A stretch of 64,000 nucleotides of DNA, taken from the NCBI GenBank assembly GCA_024516035.1, contig CM044955.1, positions 57,077,655-57,141,654 of the forward strand, given 5' to 3'. Position numbers and translations under genes: made by a program. The notes below the pieces were generated by a model. It did no database searches. It saw only the letters and a program-made list of their open reading frames with translations, and had not been told where the DNA came from. The stretch is from Bactericera cockerelli (Eukaryota; Arthropoda; Insecta; Hemiptera; Triozidae). This document shows, piece by piece, positions 26,001-38,000 of this stretch (position 1 is the first letter of the stretch; each line of letters starts with the position of its first letter).

Positions 26001-29000
26001 TTAATGCCTTAGGCATTCTCTGCCACTTAACCCCGAGTAATAACTTAAGTACAAAATAAAAAAAAACATGGTCATCAAGCACACCGAAGCCATCAACAGT
26101 ATAGCGCTGAGTCTGATGCACAAGAGTCTCAGGTGAGTCTTGAGTAAGAACTTAGGTACGGGCTCAACATGGTTGAGTTGGGTGGAAGAGCTTCAGTGAG
26201 AATCCTGCCATAAAAAAAGAAAGCCTATATAAAAAAAAACATTGTCATCAAGCACACCGAAGCCATCAACAGTATAGCTCTGAGTCTGATGCACAAGAGT
26301 CTCAGGTGAGTCTTGAGTAAGAACTTAAGTACTGGCTCAACATGGTCATCAAGCACACCGAAGCTATCAACAGTATAGCGCTCAGTCTGATGCACAAGAG
26401 TCTCAGGTGAGTCTTGAGTGTGAACTTAAGTACGGGCTCAACATGGTCATCAAGCACACCGAAGCCATCAACAGTATAGCGCTGAGTCTGATGCACAAGA
26501 GTCTCAGGTGAGTCTTGAGTAAGAACTTAAGTACGGGCTCAACATGGTCATCAAGTACACCGAAGCCATCAACAGTATAGCGCTGAGTCTGATGCACAAG
26601 AGTCTCAGGTGAGTCTTGAGTAAGAACTTAAGTACGCGCTCAACATGGTTATCAAGCACACCGAAGCTATCAACAGTATAGCGCTGAGTCTGATGCACAA
26701 GAGTCTCAGGTGAGTCTTGAGTAAGAACTTAAGTACGGGCTCAACATGGTCATCAAGTACACCGAAGCCATCAATAGTATAGCGCTGAGTCTGATGCACA
26801 AGAGTCTCAGGTGAGTCTTGAGTAAGAACTTAAGTGCGGGCTCAACATGGTTGAGTTGGGTGGAAGAGCTCACCCCAGTGAGAATCCTGCCATAAAAAAG
26901 AAAGTCTATAAAAAAATTTAAAAAAATATGGTCATGAAGCACACCGAAGCCATCAACAGTATAGCGCTGAGTCTGATGCACAAGAGTCTCAGGTGAGTCT
27001 TGAGTAAGAACTTAAGTACTGGCTCAACATGAGCATCAAGTACATGTCTTGAATGAATCTTTCAATCCGACTTTATATTATTGAATACTAGCGGGCCGAG
27101 GCATGGCCGTGAAAGCAAAAAATCCTTTTTCGCCAATGGTAGGTGTTATAGTGGGAATTTCGAAAAATCCCGTCATATTGCACATCTAGACTATAAGACA
27201 AAGCTACCTACCAAATTTCAGCTCGCTAGGTATTACGGTTTGGGCTGTAGAGCGATGATCAGTCAGTCAGTGACTTTGACATTTATATATTAAGATGGTT
27301 GGTTGGTTTCAATTGCAAGTTGCGAACAACCTTTTCAACACAGCATTATAAAGATTAAAGTGAATGAAAAGTCGACGATAAGGAGCCTTTTCTGGTACTG
27401 ATCTCAAACTGGATTGATAATAAGTTGCAGAACTCAGGTTCAAATTGGTTCAACAAAGTTTATGTAAATTAATAAACACCATAACTATGAATATAAACAC
27501 CACAACTATGATAACTAATTTAAGATTTTGACGAGGCTTTTGTACTATGATCGTAGAAATATACATACCGTATATAATAAGTCATATTTAAGATTTTTTT
27601 TAGTTTTTTATTTCAGTAGATTTATTTTTTTTCACTTAAATTATTTCAGTAGATATATGATTTTGATTAAATTTATCCGTACGATAAAAAAATTAAGATT
27701 TAGCTGAACCATTCTATTTTCTTGAACTAGAAAGTTTTCACCCCCCCCCCCCCAGGACGAAAGCGCTGGTGCTGGAGCTGTTGGCGGCCATCTGTCTGGT
27801 GACTGGCGGCCACGAGATCATCCTGGCGGCCTTCGACAACTTCAAGGAGGTGGGCCAGGAGACCCGCAGGTTCGAGACCCTGATGGACTACTTCATCAAC
27901 TACGAGGTCTTTCACATAGAGTTTATGGTGAGTATAATAATAATTCCGTGTCCGTGAGATAGGTATTGATACCTAAATACCTAAATCACCGTGGTGAGAG
28001 GATTATATGGACGCCCAAATCCATTGTCTAGGGCTCCTTTCATGTCCATTGATTCTATTTGTTTTTAACGTCCTGACTTGAGGTAGACAGGACGGGGGTT
28101 TTACCCTCCATTCGCTGGGAATCGTAGCAGCTACCCACATTAACCTCACCCAGCCTGGGTAGGACCGGAATTGCCAGCCTCACATGTTCGGAGGGAACAG
28201 AATTTTCTGTGCGAAAAGTCTGCTCCAACCGGGAATCGAACTCAGGATCTCTGGACTAGGGGCAGTAATCACAACCGTTACGCCACGGAGGCTGGCGTAA
28301 CGGTGAGTGACTTACCGTTCATAAATTGGTTTTAGTGCTGGGCCAGGTGAAAGTGGATTATAAAAGAGTCGCTGTTGGGATATGAATAGGGAAATAAGAT
28401 CCGGGTTGAGCTTTACAAAAATATATTGATATGCTTTTTACAAATCATTATTAATAACATTTGGCCGCGTTGAGACTCGACTGCTGGGTCCCAGCTCATG
28501 TAAATTTAGCGTCACGTGATCAATTTGGAACTCTGTGATTGGTGGAAATCGATCACGTGACCCCAAATCTACATGAGCTGGGACCCAGCAGTCGAGTCTC
28601 AACCCGGCCACATGTATGTTATTACTGAATGATTTTTAAAAAGCATGTTACTGTGCCCAAGTGTATAGCGCGCTAGTCTTGCACGCACAGTGACCTGGGT
28701 TCCAATCCCAGCGGATTTTTCGGACTCTGGACTTTGTATGTTATGGGGTCCTCGCGAGGAAAAATATGTTATTCCTTCAATGCGAGTCAGCTGCAACCAG
28801 TGGTAGAAATATGAGCAAAAATAAGATATTGGGACATTCTAGGAAAAGGAAACCTCAGTAGCTTGATCGATAAGGCGGCGGACATGTAACCTGGAGGTCA
28901 GTTGTTCAAGTCCGTTTCAGCATAGATTTAGTAAAACGAGTATGAGTAGTTGTGATATCTATCACGAAAATGATTAACACAAATATGATAACTAAATTTT

Positions 29001-32000
29001 TTTTTCTCACCATATCTAATTTATTGCACTTTCAGGTGGCGTGTATGCAGTTCATCAACATCGTGGTGCATTCAGTCGAGGACATGAACTTTCGGGTGCA
29101 TCTCCAGTACGAGTTCTCAAGGCTGGGACTGGATAGCTACCTGGACAAGCTCAGGCACACTGAGAGTGAAGAGCTTCAGGTAACTTTAGGCCTGGATAGC
29201 TACCTGGACAAGCTCAGGCATACTGAGAGTGAAGAGCTTCAGGTAACTTTAGGACTGGATAGCTACCTGGACAAGCTCAGGCATACTGAGAGTGAAGAGC
29301 TTCAGGTAACTTTAATGTTGGATAGCTACCTGGACAAGCTCAGGCATACTGAGAGTGAAGAGCTTCAGGTAACTTTAATGTTGGATAGCTACCTGGACAA
29401 GCTCAGGCATACTGAGAGTGAAGAGCTTCAGGTAACTCTAGGACTGGATAGCTACCTGGACAAGCTCAGGCATACTGAGAGTGAAGAGCTTCAGGTAACT
29501 CTAGGACTGGATAGCTACCTGGACAAGCTCAGGCATACTGAGAGTGAAGAGCTTCAGGTAACTCTAGGGCTGGATAGCTACCTGGACAAGCTCAGGCATA
29601 CTGAGAGTGAAGAGCTTCAGGTAACTCTAGGACTGGATAGCTACCTGGACAAGCTCAGGCATACTGAGAGTGAAGAAGAGCTTCAGGTAACTTTAGGACT
29701 GGATAGCTACCTGGACAAGCTCAGGCATACTGAAAGTGAAGAGCTTCAGGTAACTCTAGGACTGGATAGCTACCTGGACAAGCTCAGGCATACTGAGAGT
29801 GAAGAGCTTCAGGTAACTCTAGGGCTGGATAGCTACCTGGACAAGCTCAGGCATACTGAGAGTGAAGAGCTTCAGGTAACTCTAGGACTGGATAGCTACC
29901 TGGACAAGCTCAGGCATACTGAGAGTGAAGAAGAGCTTCAGGTAACTTTAGGACTGGATAGCTACCTGGACAAGCTCAGGCATACTGAAAGTGAAGAGCT
30001 TCAGGTAACTCTAGGACTGGATAGCTACCTGGACAAGCTCAGGCATACTGAGAGTGAAGAGCTTCAGGTAACTCTAGGACTGGATAGCTACCTGGACAAG
30101 CTCAGGCATACTGAGAGTGAAGAGCTTCAGGTAACTCTAGGACTGGATAGCTACCTGGACAAGCTCAGGCATACTGAGAGTGAAGAGCTTCAGGTAACTT
30201 TAGGACTGGATAGCTACCTGGACAAGCTCAGGCATACTGAGAGTGAAGAGCTTCAGGTAACTTCAGTAGGGCATGATTTTTTCTGGTTTGTACTTGGATG
30301 TCTGTGGTTCACTCATACCTCGTGAGGAAAGATGAGTGACCAGTGGCGTAATTATGGCAAAAATAAGATATTGGGATACTTAAGGGAAAGCAAAAGTGCT
30401 ATAATTCTGCCCTACCCACTAAATTAACACAAAGACACATTTTTTTTTATATCAGGATTCTTAATTTTTTTAGTCATAGATTTCAACTTGTAATCCTGAC
30501 TTATGTCAAATATTTCAGGTTCAAATCTCGGCTTACCTGGACATAGAAATAGAATTCCTTACTTCATGTCCGATATTTCAGGTTTAAATCTACACAATCT
30601 CTAGAGAGACATGGATTTCCTTACTTATATGTGTGTCGGAAATTTCAGGTCCAAATCTCGGCGTACCTAGACAACGTGTTTGATGTTGCCGCCCTGATGG
30701 AGGACAGTGAGACCAAGACTGCAGCCCTGGAGAAAGTAGCCGAGCTGGAAGATGAGCTGGGACATGTGAGTATAGAACAGCTTGTAGGTAGTCCTGTTGT
30801 ATGGACAGATATAGTCCCAATATAGAATAGCTTGTAGCTAGTCCCGTCGTATGAACAGTTAGTCTCATTATATGAACAGCTAGTCCCATTATATTAACAG
30901 CTAGTCCCGTTGTATGAACAGCTAGTCCCATTATATGGACAGCTAGTCCCATTATATGGACAGCTAGTCCCATTATATGAACAGCTAGTCCCATTATATG
31001 AACAGCTAGTCCCATTATATGGACAGCTAGTCCCATTGTATGAACAGCTAGTCCCATTATATGGACAGCTAGCAATTTAGCCCTATACTGTTATAGATTA
31101 TTTTATTGAAATGTTTATTGTACAACAAATGTAATCGTTCTTCTCCCGACACATGGTACCTACGAGGCTCGAGGCGTTTCCAAGCTAGACTGCCAATGAC
31201 AGTTGTTGGCGTAAAAATGCCCCGGCCCCGGTATCACCACATTATCTACTTCTTTGTATAATACTCTTATGAAACTAAATCTACAATTAACTACTTATAT
31301 AATACTCTTTTGTAACTAAATTTTGTTTGAAACACGTAGTGTTAAAGTAGAAGCCCTTCAAAGCTCAGGAGAAGTACCTTTGTATAAATGTTTCTTTATA
31401 AAGAAAATAAATAAATAAACTAAAAAAAAAAAAAATGCAAAAAAGAAAAAAGAAAGGGGCTATTTTTAATTATGTCTCATTCTTGCAGGATGAACATGAT
31501 TGATTGATGAACAAAGAGATTGCCAAAGGCAATAACCACGCCCTTTAGTTAGGACATATATTATGTATAATTGTATATATTATTATATATAATTTTTTTT
31601 CTTCTATTATATCGCACCCTCAGAATTAGATGGTGATATGTCAAAAACACCAACTTTTGGGAAATCGCAAAAGAAAGTTTGACTTATCGCTGTATTAATA
31701 CAATAAAAGCTACTGTTTTGATTTATATGTTCTTAAGTTGAGCATGTTCTTTTCTATAGTTCTATGTAAAAAAAATGTATTTTTCTTCAAAAGAACTTAC
31801 CTTTGTAACCGTTCGAAAAAAAGGCATTTTGACTTAAAACTTCATTCTATGATTTTGCCTTTTTTCGAGAAAAAATCAATTTTTAATAAGGTGATATCGT
31901 ATTATATTACCTTTTCTTCCATGAGAAGTGAACAAAAGTGGGTATTATCTCGAAAAAAATTCGAGATAGCACCATCTATTTACAATTTTGAAATGATAGT

Positions 32001-35000
32001 ACCTTGATAATTTAGTTTTATAACACTATATTACCATATGAATCGAAGAATAAAAGACAATTTGAAACTGGAGGTACATTAAAATCTATGCTTTTGGTAT
32101 TAAGTCAGAAAAAAAAGAAAACTCATTCAGTTTAAAAAAGTGAAATGTAAAATACCCAATAAATTGTTTTATTGCTAAGCAGTAAAAGGTAGAAAACAAG
32201 ACAATGTGAGTATAAACTTTATTGTTTCTTGAGACTTAATCTCAAAGTTTCTAAAAAGAAATAACTAAAAACAAATAATTATGAATTTCAAAAAATTGCT
32301 TGAGAGCAATAAATTCGGGACAGTAACTTTCTCAAAGTTTTTGATTTTTATAATTTTTATTTTACATTGGATTTTCAAGTGTGAAGTATCCCAAGAAAGG
32401 AAATTTTGTTGGTTTTAAGACGGTGTATATTTTTTTTCATTGTGAGCATGTTTTTTAATATAATAATTCAAATAACAAAAAAGAGGTCTAAAGAGCATGA
32501 AAACACTGCAAATGATATCGGTGTTTTTTGTGTTATTTCTTCGAAGTCTTCATGGAAATTTGGCTGTTACTTACCTCTTAGTATCTGGTATTACCCCCTT
32601 CGAGCTTGTATGACAGCCTGCAATCGATTTCTCATGGACTTGATTAGGTTGGCAGCCGTTTCTTGATCGATAGTCTCCCACTCCTCATAAAGCGCCTGTT
32701 TCAGGTCCCTGTGGTTCATTGGGGGCGGGTTTCGAGCATGGACACGTCTTTTAAGCTCGTCCCAGAGGTGTTCAATAAGATTAAGATCAGGACTGTTGGC
32801 TGGCCAGTTGAGGGTTCGAATACCGGCCTCTTGGAGAAAGTCACTTACAATACGTGCTGTACGAGGTCGGGCATTGTCTTGCATTAACACGAATCCATCA
32901 CCCACAAAACCTGCATAAGGGACAACATGATCTTCAATGATGTCAGTGACATACCTCTCTGCAGTTAGGTTACCTCCTTGTCCTCCACAATTGATGATAA
33001 CGAGCTCTGTTTTAGTTTCCATAGAGATTCCACCCCAGAAGATACAAGATCCTAAACCAAAACTCACAGTTTCTTGAATATAACATTGATTATACCGTTC
33101 ACCTGGTCTTCTATACACCCTTTTACGTCTGTCATTGAAAAACAAGCAGGGTCGGCTCTCATCCGTGGACAGAACGTGCCCCCATTCCCCATTTCCTCAA
33201 TCAGCGTGTTCAAGGGCAAATTGTAAATGACGTTGTCGGTGTTGTCTGTTGAGTTTGGGTCCCGTAGCTTTTCTTCTTGGTATGAGACCTTTCTTTTTCA
33301 AGCGTCTCCTTACTGTCCAAGGGCTGACATCAACACCAGTGGCCATAACAAGCTGCTGTTGGACCTCAACACCAGACATGTCTCGATTTCTTAAGCTTGT
33401 CATGACAGCAAATCGGTCCTCCTGGGCAGTTGTCTTCTTTGGTCTGGCAGATCCTGGTCTCTGATCATAGCTACCTGTCTGCCGATACCTTTGGTAAATT
33501 CTGTTCACCTTAGACTTCGACAAATTTAGTTCCTTAGCAACATTTCTTTGCTTAACACCTTGACTCACAAGTAAAACCACTTTCACAGCTATGGAGTGCG
33601 ATGTCTCCATGATGAAAAGAAAAATTCAACTGAATTTCCTTCCTCATAGTGTTGCATTTAAGGAAATTCAATAATTTACTGGCCAAAAAAGCGTTATCAC
33701 AACAAAAAATCAAATTTAGAATACCCTCGGTGCACGTGTTTTCATCAACAAAATGAGGTGTTTCTGGAAAGTGGCCATTATCATTGTTGCATAGTACATA
33801 ACCCGGACACATTGTGTATTTTCTGAAAGGTATGAGTACAAGCTTTTCAAATATATGCATACTTTAACAACTTCATGCCACACAAATTGACCAGGACCAA
33901 CTGAAACGGTGAAATGTCCTGTCCCGAATTTATTGCTCTCAAGTGTATATCGAAAATACCGGGCCAGATTATTTTTAAGTCAAAAAAAAAAAAATAATAA
34001 TTTATAAAAGAAAGTAATATAACATAATCTTATGTATTAGTAATTTCTACCTTGACAAAACACAAAAAAAATATTCGACAAAGAGAGTGATATTTCAAAA
34101 AAATCATGCACAATTCAGTTTTTATGTCAATTACTGAAAATAAAATTTAATAAAGAGAGTGATAAATCAAAATTTACGCAAATATCACTATATTCCAAGA
34201 ACTGTACGTCTCGATCCAATGAGCTCTTGGTAACAACTGATCGTAATACCATCTTGTTCCAACCTCCCTCCACTTTTTCGACATAATCAATAAACAACAC
34301 TAGTGCTATCTCGGGAACGGTAAGGGCTAGAATTATAATTCTTATACCAAACGAAAGGTCTCGTTTCGCTTATTTCGATAGAGTAATAAAAAAAAATTCA
34401 TGATTTTTGACATATCACCATCTAATTCTGAGGGTGCGATATTGTATTTTAATTTGTAATTTTTCGTGTTGTATATAATACGGAGTGCTAGGGGCTTGCT
34501 CCACCTCTCTCGCGGGTTGACCCGGTATTGCAGTTGTATATAATACTACCCGTTTTTCCGTGCTTTGCAACGGGACTAAATTTCAAATTTACTAAGGCAT
34601 GGCCGTACTGCTGGACAGCAATGCCTTTTTCAACTTTTTATAATTTTTCTGGATAAAGCGATAATGGCTTTGGGGGGGTCAATTCTGAGACATTTTTCGC
34701 TATCTCTTACCGTTTTGGCTAAACAACTCCGGACAAACAAACATAGGTAGGTAGGTAGTCCTTTTTTCTGTTTTATATACATATAGAGATGTCCTATTAA
34801 TAAAATGTAAATAAATAAAATAAAAAATAAATAAAAAGATGAACAGAGCATTGCATTGTGTGTATAACATTCCCCTCCTCTAACTCTCCCTAATCCCCGC
34901 CCACAGGAGAGTATTGCATTGTGTGTCTAACATTCCCCTCCACTAACTTTCCTCTAATCCCCGCCCACAGGAGAGTATTGCATTGTGTGTCTAACACAAC

Positions 35001-38000
35001 CTCCTCTAACAACTCTCCTCTAATCCCCGCCCACAGGAGAGTATTGCATTGTGTGTATAACATGACCTCCTCTAACTCTCCCTAATCCCCGCCCACAGGA
35101 GAGTATTGCATTGTGTGTATAACATATTCTCCTCTAACAACTCTCCTCTAATCCCCGCCCCACAGGAGAGTATTGCATTGTGTGTATAACACAACCTCCT
35201 CTAACAACTCTCCTCTAATCCCACAACCTCCTCTAACAACTCTCCTCTAATCCCCGCCCACAGGCGCACGAGCGTCTAGCGGAACTGGAGCGCGAGTCCC
35301 TGGCGCAGCTCACAGCTCTGGAGGGCGCGCTCGGGTCGGCGCGCGCCGAGCGGGACGAAGCGACGCAGTGTAAGCGCGCCTTCGAGGAGGAAGTGGCCAC
35401 ACTGCGGCGCGTTGTGAACGAAACCCAGGCGCAGAGTCTGTCCCGCCAGTCCATGCTCGAGGATAAGATACAGGAGCTGATCACCACCAGGACACTGCCG
35501 CGGGACTCCAGTGAGTAGCCGAAGTTAGGTTGGGTGGAAGAGATTGCCGTAGGCCAGGGCTGCCCAACCAGTCGATCGCGGAGTGATTTTGGGTCGATCA
35601 CGTCCAGAGAGGTGAGATGACGTTCTAAAAGTCTAGATCTCGAGAGAACAAAATGATTGTGAACGAGGTGTTCTGGCACCTCACACAAGTGAAAATCCGA
35701 GATCTCTTTGTAACTCAGGGGGGGGTTCGATCGCGTTGATTATCTGAGACTTTATAGTAGATCTTCTTCTGTAAAAGTTGGGCGCCCCTGCTCAATAACC
35801 CTGCCCTTTAGTTAGGACATATGTATATATTTTGTTTATATTTTTATCTTACCTAAATTATTAATATTGTCAATTTTATATTTAATTTTTACCATTATTT
35901 GTCTGTATATATGTTCTACTAATAAAGAGTTTCTAAATAAATAAAAAAGTTATAACTTAATGGAGTAGTTCGTATTTCTTACATATTTTTATTATTTTTA
36001 TTTGGTGCGTTTATCAATGCATTTAAAAGCTTAGTGCCTCTTAGGACCAAATTATGAAACAAGATCACAGCCACTGTGTCTTTTTTACCTGTGTTAGATG
36101 ATTGCAATACGGTAAGTCGTCGATGGCACGTTCAACACACCAGTTCTCATTTTGTCACTGAAGTTTAGCAACTACTAGCGAGATTAGGACTTGTATGAGT
36201 GACCATTCAATTTTTTTTTTTTTTAATAGAGTTTTTCTATAAAAAATTAATAAATAAAAAAATGACTTGGATGGGTGACCGTTCAAATTAATTTTTCTTT
36301 GGAAAGAGTTTCTATAGAAAATTAATAAAAAAAATCTATGCCCCCCTTCAGGTTCGAGCACCAGCAGCGGAGTCTCCAGCTGTTCCTCCTCCTCCTCCTC
36401 TTCCTCCGCCTCCGTGTCTCCCCCTCCTCCCCCCGCCCCCCCGCGCCCCCCGCCCCCCCCCCTCCCCACCTCCTCCTCCTCCTCGGTGCCCCCACCCCCG
36501 CCTCCCCCTCTAGTCCCGGGCGCCCCTCCCCCCCTCGCCGGCATGATGAGCGCCCCCGACGGCGCGATGACCATCAAGCGGAAAGTTCAGACCAAGTACA
36601 AGCTGCCCACGCTCAACTGGATAGCTCTCAAACCAAACCAAGTGAGTGGTTTCCTTCGCTTTATATAAACTGCAGGATACCATATGCACTGGTAGTCAAG
36701 TGGTCTGGTAATACATACTTGGAATTTACTGTATGAGACCACATCATGTTGAGCAACGTCGAGCTAGGCTAAGAAATGGCCGAAAATTTATTGAGATGGC
36801 CACCAGTTGGGGACATTTTGTTCTATTTTTTTTTTTTTTAATCTGATCCTGTAATCCAGGTAGCGTAGGGATCCGTTGGTTCGAATCACATCCAGTGCAT
36901 GAATTTTTCCTCATTAATTTGAGTTTGTGACCATAATAATAAGACTCTAAGGTTTAGGTGGTAGAAAATGCTTTGAGCATTAACCTCGCTTGATGGTTAC
37001 GTTCCACTAAAGAGTATTGTTATTATCATTATAGATCTTACTGGGTCGCAGTGTTGATTATATGGAGTTTCATCTGAAACCCTGCAACCAGGTCACAGAA
37101 TAATAAAGGAAATTGGCAGGCTTTTCTCCTGATGGAGCTCTTCCATCCAACCACTCATACGGTAATAATGTTTGCTAGTGATGGTTACCCTAGCCGAGTG
37201 AGTTAGCGCGCTAGGCATTGCGCGCATCGTAACCAGGTTTCGAGCCCCACCCAGCAGCGCAGAATTTTTCCTGCCCGAAATATGGTCATGAACTCCCACT
37301 CCTCGGTTCTCATAACCTCCCACTCCTCGGTTCTCATGACCTCCCACTCCCCGGTTCTCATAACCTCCCACTCCCCGGTTCTCATAACCTCCCACTCCCC
37401 GGTTCTCATAACCTCCCACTCCCCGGTTCTCATGACCTCCCACTCCTCGGTTCTCATAACCTCCCACTCCTCGGTTCTCATGACCTCCCACTCCCCGGTT
37501 CTCATAACCTCCCACTCCCCGGTTCTCATAACCTCCCACTCCCCGGTTCTCATAACCTCCCACTCCCCGGTTCTCATGACCTCCCACTCCTCGGTTCTCA
37601 TGACCTCCCACTCCCCGGTTCTCATAACCTCCCACTCCCCGGTTCTCATAACCTCCCACTCCCCGGTTCTCATGACCTCCCACGCCTCAGTTCTCATAAC
37701 CTCCACTCCCGGTTCTCATAACCTCCCACTCCCCGGTTCTCATAACCTCCCACTCCCCGGTTCTCATGACCTCCCACGCCTCAGTTCTCATAACCTCCCA
37801 CTCCTCGGTTCTCATGACCTCCCACGCCTCAGTTCTCATAACCTCCCACTCCTCGGTTCTCATGACCTCCCACCCCGGTTCTCATAACCTCCCACTCCTC
37901 GGTTCTCATGACCTCCCACTCCCCGGTTCTCATAACCTCCCACTCCTCGGTTCTCATAACCTCCCACTCCTCGGTTCTCATAACCTCCCACTCCTCGGTT

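Larger units (their letters stand above)
31611..34440. mobile_element. TIR element carrying a nested Tc1 copy
   Basis: Inverted repeats of about 36 bp (ATCGCACCCTCAGAATTAGA, then TGGTGATATGTCAAAAA) lie at 31611 and, in reverse, end at 34440. Without the Tc1 insertion at 32297-33945 the host element would be about 1.2 kb. It has no transposase of its own. The superfamily is unknown. Confidence 0.75.

Noticed and set aside
25068..26981. Minus-strand frames repeating [16 protein letters not shown]
   Set aside because: Antisense of the copied exon 4 end, with no independent support.
36155..36577. Minus-strand glycine/glutamate-rich protein
   Set aside because: Antisense of the formin FH1 proline codons.
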